A stretch of 64,000 nt of DNA from positions 62,001-126,000 of the forward strand of contig NZ_FOIQ01000006.1 in the NCBI RefSeq assembly GCF_900110895.1, in the 5' to 3' direction. The first letter of the stretch is position 1. The number at the start of each line of letters is the position of its first letter. This document shows, in pieces, positions 44,783-54,722 of the stretch. Source of the DNA: Prevotella aff. ruminicola Tc2-24. GTDB taxonomy: Bacteria > Bacteroidota > Bacteroidia > Bacteroidales > Bacteroidaceae. Position numbers and translations under genes: made by a program. The notes beneath the pieces were generated by a model. The model saw only the letters and a list, made by a program, of their open reading frames with translations, was not told where the DNA came from and ran no database searches.

Positions 44783-44899
44783 CAAAGATATAGATTATTT
44801 TCAAAAACGCTTTTCCGCTCCGTTCATTTGTTTTATATCTGTGTTCAAAAGTGCCCGTCAACTATCCCATTCGTTCATTTTCTGTCTTGTTTGTTCATT
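44783..44899 (-). promoter_or_regulatory. GH3 promoter with GTTCA box array
   Basis: On the plus strand: the complement of the -7 element (CAAAGATA, 44783-44790), then GTTCAxx boxes at 44822, 44843, 44873 and 44893. Boxes two to four lie 60, 90 and 110 bp from the -7 element, exactly as in the SusC promoter at 59464-59580. A second -7 element lies nearer the gene at about 44752. Confidence 0.75.
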
Positions 44900-44961
44900 T
44901 TCCGAAGACATTTAGATGATTTCTCGAATTAATGGCGTATTTTTGTATGCGAAAAGAAAAG

Positions 44962-45843
44962 ATGGAAAGAAACAAGGAAATCTATAAGGTCACCCTGATA
45001 GGTGGGGCAGTAAATATTGTCCTGTTGCTCTTTAAGTTCGTGGCGGGCATCATGGGGCATAGTGCCGCGATGGTTGCCGACGCCGTCCACTCGCTCAGTG
45101 ATTTCGTAACGGACATCATAGTACTCGTCTTTGTCCGCATCAGCGGCAAGCCCAAGGACAAGTCACACGACTATGGTCACGGCAAGTACGAGACCCTGGC
45201 GATGACCCTCATCGGTGTCGCTTTGCTCGTCGTGGCAATAGGCATCGTCTATAGCGGCATGGTGAAGATTGGGGCATGGATGGGCGGTCAGCAGTTGGAT
45301 GCTCCCGACATGCTGGCACTCTGGGCAGCCCTTTTGTCTGTCGTATTAAAGGAGGCCGTCTACCGCTATTCGATGATAGAAGCCAAACTATTAAACTCAC
45401 AGGCCCTGGAGGCCAATGCCTGGCATCATCGCAGCGACGCGCTCTCGTCAATAGGTACTGCCGTCGGCATTGGCGGTGCTATCTTCCTCGGTCGGCGGTG
45501 GACGGTTCTCGATCCTGTAGCCTCAGTCATCGTTGGACTATTTATAATAAAGGTGGCAACAGACCTGTTACGTAATGGCATCGGCGACCTGATGGAGCAA
45601 TCACTACCCGACGAGGTGGAACAAGAGATCCTACAACTCGCAGCATCCGTACCTGGTGTGGCAGAGCCTCATGATCTGTGCACACGTCGGCTCGGTAATC
45701 ACTATGCCATCGAACTACATATCCTTATGGACGGCGACATCCCCCTAAGCGAGGCCCACGACAAAGCCTCCGAGGTAGAAGCTCTTCTCAGACAGCATTA
45801 TGGAGAAAGCACTCACATCTCCGTCCATGTCGAACCGAAATAA
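44962..45843 (+). CDS. Cation diffusion facilitator (zinc/iron-type efflux)
   Basis: 293 residues, six transmembrane helices. Metal-site motifs are [20 protein letters not shown] (helix 2, HxxxD) and [13 protein letters not shown] (helix 5, HxxxD). A cytosolic C-terminal domain ends [10 protein letters not shown]. It exports divalent metal in exchange for protons. The frame is open from 44932, but the promoter element TATTTTTG (44938-44945) lies inside that extension, so ATG 44962 ([10 protein letters not shown]) is the start. Confidence 0.93.
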   Translation: MERNKEIYKVTLIGGAVNIVLLLFKFVAGIMGHSAAMVADAVHSLSDFVTDIIVLVFVRISGKPKDKSHDYGHGKYETLAMTLIGVALLVVAIGIVYSGMVKIGAWMGGQQLDAPDMLALWAALLSVVLKEAVYRYSMIEAKLLNSQALEANAWHHRSDALSSIGTAVGIGGAIFLGRRWTVLDPVASVIVGLFIIKVATDLLRNGIGDLMEQSLPDEVEQEILQLAASVPGVAEPHDLCTRRLGNHYAIELHILMDGDIPLSEAHDKASEVEALLRQHYGESTHISVHVEPK

Positions 45844-45949
45844 AATCACCGGAGAAGATAAGAAGGCGGAAGCAAATCATGCGGAGTTATGCAACTTTTT
45901 CGTATCTTTGTCACGTCATATAAATAAAGATCTTAAAACGATAACAATT

Positions 45950-46267
45950 ATGATACTTACAACAACCCCAACCATTGAAGGTCACACAATCCGAGAGTAT
46001 AAAGGTTTGGTGACAGGCGAGACCATTATTGGTGCTAACATCGTCAAAGACTTCTTTGCAGGCATCCGCGATGTCGTAGGCGGACGCTCTGCCAGTTACG
46101 AACAAGTGCTGCGCGAGGCAAAAGACACATCATTAAAAGAGATGATGGAGCGTGCCCAGGTTATAGGCGCCAATGCTGTTGTAGGAATTGATATCGATTA
46201 CGAGACCATCGGGAGCAACGGTTCGATGCTCATGGTGTCTACTAGCGGAACGGCAGTAGTCATCTGA
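45950..46267 (+). CDS. YbjQ-family (heavy-metal-binding domain) protein
   Basis: 105-residue small protein of the YbjQ/UPF0145 family: [44 protein letters not shown], then [18 protein letters not shown]. The family forms oligomers with an unclear cellular role. ATG 45950 follows a TATCTTTG element at 45903-45910; the open frame upstream overlaps the CDF gene and is not used. Confidence 0.93.
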   Translation: MILTTTPTIEGHTIREYKGLVTGETIIGANIVKDFFAGIRDVVGGRSASYEQVLREAKDTSLKEMMERAQVIGANAVVGIDIDYETIGSNGSMLMVSTSGTAVVI

Positions 46268-46291
46268 TGCTATAGATACGTTATTTATCCC

Positions 46292-47413
46292 ATGTATACA
46301 ACTCGTCATCTCCCCAATACCCGAATCGATGTGGCCGATGCCCTAAGGGGAATCGCTGTGGCTGGTATCATCCTGTATCATTCTGTTGAGCACTTCAACA
46401 TCTTTACCATGGAGTCGATAGCCCACACTCTGCCCTGCGACCAGCAGGTGGCCGATGTGCTGGCATGGCTGCTCTCTGGTAAGATGTATGGCATCTTCGC
46501 CATGCTCTTCGGACTGAGTTTCTTCATCATGAACGACAACCAGCAGCAAAAGGGGCGCTCGTTCTCTGGTCGCTTTGCCTGGCGTATGTGCCTGCTGTTT
46601 GGCATCGGCCTCATCAACTTGGCCTTCTACGATGGCGACATTCTGATGCTCTATGCGTTATATGGTCTGTTGCTCATCCCTATCAGCTATCTGCCATCGC
46701 GAGTCGTCTGGTGCATCCTTGTATTATTAGCCATCCAACCCGTGGAGCTCTTCTGTCTGCTGACTGGTCGTACGATTGATCATTCCACCATGTGGGAACT
46801 GTATAGTCGTATCAACAGCATGCACGAACATGGCTCGTTTCTGGAGAACACCATCACCAACCTCCGATACGGGTTTGAGGTGAATTTCAGATTCAATGTC
46901 TTCAGCGGACGTCTGACACAGCTCCTCTGTCTCTTTATCCTCGGCATGCAACTTGGTCGACAGAGGTTGTTCTACAACGAGGGACACAACTTACGCATCT
47001 GGCACATGGTCCTTTGTGCTTCGACGCTTATCGTCGTCAGCCTAAGCTTCATCGACTTCGGAGCACTTTCCTTGTGGGCCACCCCCATCTACAGTCTTTT
47101 GATCCTGCTGATGATTGTCTCGGCAGTGGTCTCTGCCTGGTATGCTTTCGGAGGTGTGCGCCGCGTACTTCATCACCTCTGCATCTTCGGCCGAATGAGT
47201 CTTACCAACTATCTGCTGCAGTCCATCATCGGCTGTGCCATCTTCTGTGGTTATGGTCTGGCCTGCTATCGACGACTCGGTACCACCTATGCTGTGATCA
47301 TCGGCCTGAGCATGGTCATCTGCCAATACCTTTTCTGCCGTTATTGGTTTAAGAATCATCCTCGTGGCCCATTAGAGGGGCTCTGGCGGAAACTGACATG
47401 GATAACCATATAA
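46292..47413 (+). CDS. DUF418 (YeiB-like) membrane protein
   Basis: 373 residues with about eight to ten transmembrane helices. It starts RIDVADALRGIAVAGIILYHSVEHF, the DUF418/acyltransferase-3-like opening. The C-terminal region FGRMSLTNYLLQSIIGCAIFCGYGLACY is typical of DUF418. Function unknown. It is followed by a CAT-like gene after 7 nt, so it heads or joins a small operon with the next two genes. Confidence 0.9.
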   Translation: MYTTRHLPNTRIDVADALRGIAVAGIILYHSVEHFNIFTMESIAHTLPCDQQVADVLAWLLSGKMYGIFAMLFGLSFFIMNDNQQQKGRSFSGRFAWRMCLLFGIGLINLAFYDGDILMLYALYGLLLIPISYLPSRVVWCILVLLAIQPVELFCLLTGRTIDHSTMWELYSRINSMHEHGSFLENTITNLRYGFEVNFRFNVFSGRLTQLLCLFILGMQLGRQRLFYNEGHNLRIWHMVLCASTLIVVSLSFIDFGALSLWATPIYSLLILLMIVSAVVSAWYAFGGVRRVLHHLCIFGRMSLTNYLLQSIIGCAIFCGYGLACYRRLGTTYAVIIGLSMVICQYLFCRYWFKNHPRGPLEGLWRKLTWITI

Positions 47414-47420
47414 GATCAGT

Positions 47421-48071
47421 ATGAAACAAGAAGTAAACCCGCAGGAGACGTCTCGTGCGAAGGCCTTCGAGCTTTGGATGAAATCACCCATGCCGATGGT
47501 GACGCTTACCAAGACCTTCGACGTGACACGTCTCTATAAGGTCAGCAAACAAAGGGGCATCAAGTTCAACGTGCTCCTATGCTGGTGTATCGGCAAGACA
47601 GCCAGCAGAATCAAGGAGTTCTACCTCTTGCCTGAGAAAACCCAGACAGACGAGCAGGAGGCAGGATTGCTGGGGAGGCTCTATAAATTTGACAGCCTTG
47701 CCATCAACGTGATCGTCGACAACAAGGAAGGAGACATCAACTCGTGCGACATTCCCTATACTGACGATCTGGAACAGTTCAATACCGATTATCTGAGCAT
47801 GACACGATTGGCCAGTGAGACATGTACGAGCTCCTTTCGCGACGACATGATGATAGTAGGAACCTCCACGTTGGTAGCCACAGAACTCGACTGCATCGTC
47901 AATCAATACAGTAATGTCTTCAACAATCCCTTTCTGGCCTGGGGCAGATACAGGCACCGCCTGCTGAAGACCACACTCCCCATCTCGTTCCAGTTCCATC
48001 ATGTGCAGATGGATGGCGGACACGCAGCCCGCTTCCTGGAAGATCTACAGAAAACCATCAAGACGATATGA
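47421..48071 (+). CDS. Chloramphenicol acetyltransferase-fold acyltransferase (CatA-like)
   Basis: 216 residues. The catalytic HHxxxDG motif is present as FQFHHVQMDGGHAARFL near the C-terminus. The N-terminal part KAFELWMKSPMPMVTLTKTFDVTRLYKVSKQRGIKFNVLLCW matches the CAT trimer fold. Many chromosomal members do not confer resistance and their acceptor is unknown; drug resistance cannot be concluded here. It lies between the DUF418 and PhzF genes in one operon. Confidence 0.87.
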   Translation: MKQEVNPQETSRAKAFELWMKSPMPMVTLTKTFDVTRLYKVSKQRGIKFNVLLCWCIGKTASRIKEFYLLPEKTQTDEQEAGLLGRLYKFDSLAINVIVDNKEGDINSCDIPYTDDLEQFNTDYLSMTRLASETCTSSFRDDMMIVGTSTLVATELDCIVNQYSNVFNNPFLAWGRYRHRLLKTTLPISFQFHHVQMDGGHAARFLEDLQKTIKTI

Positions 48072-48081
48072 GCATTATAAG

Positions 48082-48960
48082 ATGAAAGCATACAAGTACA
48101 TCAAGAGTAACGCTTTCACGACTGGGGATTCGCTTGGCAACCCAGCAGCATGCCTGTTCCTGGGCGACGCGACCATGACAGGCGAACAGATGCAAACGAT
48201 TGCCAGCGAGCACAAAGGGTTCGTGATGGAGATGGTGTTCTGCGGACATTCTGATAAAGCAGATGCCAAACTGACCTACTACTCATCAGAGTGTGAGGTC
48301 GACTTCTGCGGCCATGGAACCATCGCCACCATGTATTCGTTGGTCAAGGACACCCCCGAACTGATGTCGAAGCCCGTAGTCACCGTAGAGACCAACCGCA
48401 AGGGAATAATCGAGGTGTATAACGCCATCAAAGAAGAAGATGCCGTCTACATCAGTGCCCCAGCCCCCATTGAGCATCCAACGGAACTCACGACAGGACA
48501 ACTGGAAGATATCCTGGAACTGCCTGACAACAGCATCCGCAAGGACTTGCCCATACGAATCATTGACGCAGGATTGCGGACGCTTATCGTACCCGTCAAA
48601 GACCTGGCGACAGAGATCTCGGTCTACCCAGATGTGAACCGTCTGAAGACCTTCTGTGAAGGAAACGACATCGATATCATCCTTCTCTTCTCCAAGCAGA
48701 CGGCCGATGCTTCGGCCTTCGCCCATTCACGAGTCTTCGCGCCAAGGTTCGGCTACCTCGAAGACCCTGCCACAGGCTCTGGCAACAGTGCCTTTGCCAA
48801 CTATCTGCTGAGCGAGCACCTCTGGGACGGTCAGCCTGTCACCATCGAGCAGGGTGGCGATGATCGCATCTTCAATGCCGTCAAACTGAAGTACGTCAAC
48901 GGAAAGGTTCTCTTCGGAGGAAAAGCCACCGTACGGATAGAAGGAACATATCAGATATAG
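48082..48960 (+). CDS. PhzF-family isomerase/epimerase-like protein
   Basis: 292 residues, two-lobed diaminopimelate-epimerase-like fold: NAFTTGDSLGNPAACLFL, FCGHGTIATMYSL, and EDPATGSGNSAFANYLL near the end, all PhzF-family hallmarks. The substrate is unknown. ATG 48082 lies 10 nt after the CAT-like gene's stop; upstream in-frame codons fall inside that gene. Confidence 0.92.
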   Translation: MKAYKYIKSNAFTTGDSLGNPAACLFLGDATMTGEQMQTIASEHKGFVMEMVFCGHSDKADAKLTYYSSECEVDFCGHGTIATMYSLVKDTPELMSKPVVTVETNRKGIIEVYNAIKEEDAVYISAPAPIEHPTELTTGQLEDILELPDNSIRKDLPIRIIDAGLRTLIVPVKDLATEISVYPDVNRLKTFCEGNDIDIILLFSKQTADASAFAHSRVFAPRFGYLEDPATGSGNSAFANYLLSEHLWDGQPVTIEQGGDDRIFNAVKLKYVNGKVLFGGKATVRIEGTYQI

Positions 48961-49000
48961 GTATAAGAGGATGTGTCATTCTTGACACATCCTCTTATAC
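48961..49000. terminator. Hairpin between the PhzF and serpin genes
   Basis: 17-bp stem GTATAAGAGGATGTGTC with its complement at 48984-49000, lying directly after the PhzF stop and ahead of the convergent serpin stop. T-runs are weak. Confidence 0.7.
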
Positions 49001-49026
49001 CTTATCAACACCAATCAAAGACTCAT

Positions 49027-50346
49027 CTACTCGCCAGTAAACTTACCCACGAACAGGATGATGCCTGTTGAAACTTCACGTATCACATAGACGAAAGGCT
49101 TATTGGCATGGAAGATTGCCTTGGGATACTCGGGGGGATCTGACGGACCAATAGCGCTAGTAAACATACCAGCTATCGTGACTGCCGCAGCCTCCGATCC
49201 CTCTTCGCTGACCTTGATCTTTGCCTTCTGCCGCATCGTACCTATAAAAAGATTCCTATCTTCGCACATATTAGGTATCTGCGAGAGATCGGCATTGAAA
49301 GCTAGATTGACGCCCAACTTACGCATCAGCTGATTAAGCTTTCCATCCAGGTTATCGGTATCTGATGATGTCTCGAACCTAGGCAACTTCAGATCGACTT
49401 CATAGGGAGAATAAGTATCCGTACCACAGAAGTCGCGCCCCTCCGAAGCGTACTGGTTCACGCGCTTAATCACGTCGTCTGTTGTCTTCCCTTCCTCTGG
49501 CAGCATCACGGTCATCTCCCACGAGCCTTTGCCGTAAGGCATCTTAATCGAAGAATAGACATCATCTTTGTGATATCTTATCAGCACTTTCTGGTGCATC
49601 AAGGGCAGCGTGAGATTGCCATTTAGACTGGCGAAGTCCTCTTCCTTGGTGTTCTTCTCGTCAAACTTCGAAGCCCAGTCGGCCTTGAAGTAGATAGCAT
49701 TCAACAGATACGACACCGCATTAGGGGCTGTTGCTTCAATTATCTCAGGAATCATACCCTTGGTCTTGTCATTACACCATTTGTTGATAACGGCAGCCGA
49801 CTGTTGGGATGCGCTAAAGTCGAGTACCTCGGCCTTGGCATCATAATAGTCCTTTAGATCCTCCTCGAACTGCTTCTTCAGCGTGTATTGCTTGTTCAGG
49901 AAGAGGGCGTTGGCGATGTTCAGCGTCACCTTATTATCCACCTTTGGCAGATTGTCGATCAGGTTCTTGCAGAACTCGTTCACAGCCTTGGAACCTCCCT
50001 GAAGGAAGCCTAAGGTCTGCTCGATCTCCTTCTCTGTCTCACCTACGGCGGCATCGTTTACCATTCCCAATGCATAGGTGATGCTGAGTGGCGAGTAGAT
50101 GAAACTCTTGCCGCTCTGATCAGCCTCGTTCGCTGCTTTCAGGAAGTTAAGAGTAAAACGGTTGTTGTCGTTGACGAATACCTGCTGCGCTTCAGTCAAT
50201 ACGATGCGGGTGTCCTCTTCCAACATGTTAATGGTTGCCACCGGCGCTTTTAACTCTCCAAAATTCTCTATGTCCGACGAGGAGCACGACAGCATCAATA
50301 CAGCCAAAGCCGCAGCGGCCAGGATTGCAAATAGATTCTTTTTCAT
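49027..50346 (-). CDS. Serpin (protease inhibitor), predicted lipoprotein
   Basis: 439 residues. A signal peptide with a lipobox (LAVLMLSC) precedes a complete serpin fold: KSFIYSPLSITYALGMVNDAAVGETEKEI, NALFLNK, NAIYFKADWASKFD. The hinge of the reactive centre loop reads EEGSEAAAVTIAGM, typical of inhibitory serpins. The loop then reads FTSAIGPSDPPEYPKAIFHANKPFVYVIRE. It probably protects the surface from host or rival serine (or papain-like) proteases. The frame extends upstream to 50406, but ATG 50346 begins the signal peptide. Confidence 0.95.
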   Translation of the reverse strand: MKKNLFAILAAAALAVLMLSCSSSDIENFGELKAPVATINMLEEDTRIVLTEAQQVFVNDNNRFTLNFLKAANEADQSGKSFIYSPLSITYALGMVNDAAVGETEKEIEQTLGFLQGGSKAVNEFCKNLIDNLPKVDNKVTLNIANALFLNKQYTLKKQFEEDLKDYYDAKAEVLDFSASQQSAAVINKWCNDKTKGMIPEIIEATAPNAVSYLLNAIYFKADWASKFDEKNTKEEDFASLNGNLTLPLMHQKVLIRYHKDDVYSSIKMPYGKGSWEMTVMLPEEGKTTDDVIKRVNQYASEGRDFCGTDTYSPYEVDLKLPRFETSSDTDNLDGKLNQLMRKLGVNLAFNADLSQIPNMCEDRNLFIGTMRQKAKIKVSEEGSEAAAVTIAGMFTSAIGPSDPPEYPKAIFHANKPFVYVIREVSTGIILFVGKFTGE

Positions 50347-50966
50347 ATCTGATACTTTTAGGAATGTTTCTGCTACTATAACACAGACAAGCGGCAATTC
50401 CTGCACGTCCTTGTGTTAAATAATCATAACGCCCTAGAAGTCTGGGCACGACAAGCTAAGAGAGAGGCTAACGAGTGTGACACACCTCCACGGCCCCACC
50501 GCGGTCCCTGAGCCTGTCGAAGGGAGTCCCATAGGGCCCATGGCGACTTTTCTTTACAAACGACCGCTTATAACTCGCGTGGTGATCAGGAGCATGGGAA
50601 TGTGGGGCGTAGGCGCGAGTTTTGAGCAATTTCGATAATTGACTGATAATAAGGCAATTACGACTACACAAGAAAGAGGTAGGATTTTACAGTCAAGGAG
50701 ATAGGCCTTATGAGTCGTGGAGATAGGGTTTACGAGTGTAAGAGATTATCTCTATACCCTATAAGGGATTATCCCTTTCTCTCGTAAGTGCCATTCCTTA
50801 TGGTCGTGGAGACCATCCCTTTGACTGTTAGAAGGCACCCCTACCTAAAGTTGCCCTCATCTCTACGCCGAACAGGGGAAAAAGGCACTAAAAGTCCCCC
50901 TCGTTTTTTCTAGTTCACGACTTCGGACGAACGCTTTTTTCGGCACTTTTTTAGGACAAACGGAGA
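50347..50966. repeat. Gene-free stretch with modular repeats and a GAGCCTGTCGAAGG motif
   Basis: No credible gene. GGTCCCTGAGCCTGTCGAAG begins at 50503, a motif resembling widespread bacterial intergenic repeats. From 50690 to 50830 there are small palindromes (AGAGATTATCTCT, AGGGATTATCCCT) and modules GTCGTGGAGA (50714 and 50803), GTAAGAGAT (50738) and ATCCCTTTGA (50815). All of these modules recur as reverse complements in the HU leader at 16.57-16.65 kb. Confidence 0.55.
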
Positions 50967-51005
50967 AAATCCCAGACGGTCATCATGTAAGACCGTCTGG
51001 GATTT
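50967..51005 (-). terminator. Terminator of the SusCD-CE1-GH3 operon
   Basis: 15-bp stem AAATCCCAGACGGTC (50967-50981) with its complement at 50991-51005. On the minus strand it follows the GH3 stop and ends in a T-run. Confidence 0.85.
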
Positions 51006-51029
51006 GTATGGATATCGCTGCTCTGCGGA

Positions 51030-53393
51030 TTATCGCTTCAGCAGATGGAGCTGTGTCTGAGGTTTCATGACATCGTTGACCTTCGTCTGCTGGGCCTTGA
51101 CCTTGGCAGTAAGGGTAGCCTTGATATCTTGCGACGAGGCACCAACAAGCAACTGATACTCGCCCTCGGCAACGACCCAAGCCGAGGCAGCCTCATCGAA
51201 CGAGGCGAGATCGGCCGTCTTCACACGGAGGGTCAGCGTATCGCTCTCTCCTGGCTTCAGGCTCTTCGTCTTGCCATAGGCCTTGAGCTCCTTGACGGGC
51301 TTGTTGTTGGTCTTGTTGTCAGGAGCAGAGACGTAGAGCTCTACCACCTCCTTGCCCTCGTGAGCGCCCGTGTTCTTGACGGTGACCTTAACGGTGATGG
51401 CATCGTCGTCGGTCATACAACTGGCATCAGCGTAATCGAAGGTGGTGTATGAGAGACCGAAACCGAAGGGATAGGATACGAGCACGTCGAACGAGTCGAA
51501 ATAGCGATAGCCCACATAGACATCCTCCTCATAGTCGGTATAGTCGACATTGCGGACGTTAGTACTCTTCTGTCCCTGGTTCATCATGTCGATACGAGGA
51601 TCCTGGTCGATGGGGAAGTTCTTCGATGAGTAGACATCGGTGAAGTTCACGGGCCAGGTCATGGTGAACTTTCCGCTTGGCGACTGACGGCCACTGAGCA
51701 CGTCGACCACACTGTTGCCGCCCTCCTGACCAGCCTGCCAAGCACAGAGGATGGCGTCAGGCAGATCCTTCCACGAGGCAGTCTCGATGACACCACCGAT
51801 ATTCAGCAGCACCACGACCTGCTTATTGGCCTTGTGATAGACCTCGCACACCTGTTCGATGAGCTTGCGCTCAGAGGGACTGAGGTTGAAGTCGGACACC
51901 TTACGATCCACAAACTCGCCAGAGATACGTCCCAGCGTGATCACCGCCACGTCGGAAGCCTCGGCCTGCTTGGTCAGCTCGTCGACAGAGAAGAGCTTCT
52001 CGGCAGGTAGCGGACGAGGCATGAAGCGCAACAGCATGGCGTTCTTGGGATCTTTCTTGGAGGCCGCCTCGATCTCGGCCTCGATGGCCTTCTTACAGTC
52101 GTCGGCATAGGTGGCGTAAGCGTTCTTCAGTTCGTCGGAGACGGTATAGCCACCGTTCTTCAGTCCGTCGAGCAGAGACACCACATAGGCATGGTTCACA
52201 TTACCAGAACCCGTGCCACCAGCGATGAAGTCGTAGGAGGTGTTGCCATAGAGAGCCACGTTGATCTTTGAACTCTCTAATGGTAGGATGCCGTTGTTCT
52301 TCATCAGCACCATACCCTCGGCAGCACTCTGGCGCGTCACCTCGGCATGAGCCTTCAGGTCGGGCTTGTTGGTGTACTGATAACCCTGGAAGCGAGGACT
52401 CTTCTCGACGAGACTAAGTGTGCGCTGGACGCTGCGGTCGAGGTCGGCCTCAGCGAGCTTGCCGCTCTTTACGCCAGCCACGATGCTATCGAACTGCTCC
52501 TGCTTACCTGGCTGCAGCATATCGTTACCAGCCCACATCTGACGGGCACCGTCCTTACCACCAAACCAGTCGGTCATCACCGTTCCCTTGTAGCCCCACT
52601 CATCGCGGAGGATGGTCTGCACGAGGTCCTTGCTCTCTGAGCTATAGACACCATTGATATAGTTATACGAGGTCATCACCGTCCAGGGCTCGCTCTCCTT
52701 AATGGCGATCTCGAAGCCCTTGAGGTAGATCTCGCGGAGAGCTCGCTGAGAGATACGTGCATCGTTGTTCATGCGATTGGTCTCCTGATTGTTTGCCGCG
52801 AAGTGCTTGATGCTCGTGCCCACGTCGTTCTTCTGCACGCCCGTGATATAGGCGGCAGCCGTCTTACCAGCCACCACAGGATCCTCGGAGTAGTACTCGA
52901 AGTTACGACCACAGAGCGGATTGCGCATGATATTGAGGGCAGGAGCCAGCAGCACGTCGGCGCCATATGCCTTCACCTCCTCGCCGATGGCTTGACCAAC
53001 CGCCTCGACGAGTTGGGTATTCCATGTCGAGGCGAGCAGGGTGCCGATGGGGAAATGGGTGCAGTAGTAGGTCGCTGAGTCACCCTCGCGAGTGGCATCG
53101 ATACGGAGTCCGGCAGGACCGTCGGCCAGTACGATGGCAGGGATGCCCAGTGAGTCGAGCGGATAGGTGGTACCAGCGGCACCAGGTACAAGACTGCGTG
53201 TGGCACCGATCACGGCATCATTGCCAGAGAAGCCGGCCATGCCAGTGCCTATGACGAAGTGGGCCTTGTCTTCGAGCGACATCCTGGCCATCACCTCTTC
53301 CTGGTTGATCTTGTTCTTGGGGGCCGACTTGTCGGCTGTGGCACAGCCCACTGCGACGATGGCTGTGGCGAGAAATAAAGCGGTTTTCTTCAT
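51030..53393 (-). CDS. Glycoside hydrolase family 3 enzyme, lipoprotein
   Basis: 787 residues with a lipobox (ATAIVAVGC, Cys17). GH3 barrel with SIKHFAANNQETNR and nucleophile Asp275 in GTVMTDWFGG. The second domain (AEGMVLMKN) and C-terminal Fn3-like domain (YPFGFGLSYTTFDYAD, VKNTGAHEGKEVVELYV) complete the fold. It is paralogous to 42357-44723. It starts 1 nt after the esterase stop. The open frame upstream to 53510 overlaps the esterase gene and is not used. Last gene of the utilisation locus; likely trims oligosaccharides after import or at the membrane. Confidence 0.94.
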   Translation of the reverse strand: MKKTALFLATAIVAVGCATADKSAPKNKINQEEVMARMSLEDKAHFVIGTGMAGFSGNDAVIGATRSLVPGAAGTTYPLDSLGIPAIVLADGPAGLRIDATREGDSATYYCTHFPIGTLLASTWNTQLVEAVGQAIGEEVKAYGADVLLAPALNIMRNPLCGRNFEYYSEDPVVAGKTAAAYITGVQKNDVGTSIKHFAANNQETNRMNNDARISQRALREIYLKGFEIAIKESEPWTVMTSYNYINGVYSSESKDLVQTILRDEWGYKGTVMTDWFGGKDGARQMWAGNDMLQPGKQEQFDSIVAGVKSGKLAEADLDRSVQRTLSLVEKSPRFQGYQYTNKPDLKAHAEVTRQSAAEGMVLMKNNGILPLESSKINVALYGNTSYDFIAGGTGSGNVNHAYVVSLLDGLKNGGYTVSDELKNAYATYADDCKKAIEAEIEAASKKDPKNAMLLRFMPRPLPAEKLFSVDELTKQAEASDVAVITLGRISGEFVDRKVSDFNLSPSERKLIEQVCEVYHKANKQVVVLLNIGGVIETASWKDLPDAILCAWQAGQEGGNSVVDVLSGRQSPSGKFTMTWPVNFTDVYSSKNFPIDQDPRIDMMNQGQKSTNVRNVDYTDYEEDVYVGYRYFDSFDVLVSYPFGFGLSYTTFDYADASCMTDDDAITVKVTVKNTGAHEGKEVVELYVSAPDNKTNNKPVKELKAYGKTKSLKPGESDTLTLRVKTADLASFDEAASAWVVAEGEYQLLVGASSQDIKATLTAKVKAQQTKVNDVMKPQTQLHLLKR

Positions 53394-53394
53394 G

Positions 53395-54618
<1,224 letters not shown>

Positions 54619-54722
54619 TTAAGATATTGATTGGCGCAAATATACAAATAATTTCAACACAGAGGTACAGAGCAACAGAGTTTTTTCTCTGCATCCCCGT
54701 ATCTCTGTGTCTGACGATTCAT

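Noticed and set aside
44822..44899. Short CRISPR-like direct repeats
   Set aside because: Units are only about 10 bp, irregularly spaced (21, 30, 20) and match regulator boxes found again at 59.5 kb.
47421..48071. Chloramphenicol resistance gene
   Set aside because: The fold and HHxxxDG motif are present, but there is no mobile context and it lies in an operon with DUF418 and PhzF genes. Resistance cannot be inferred.
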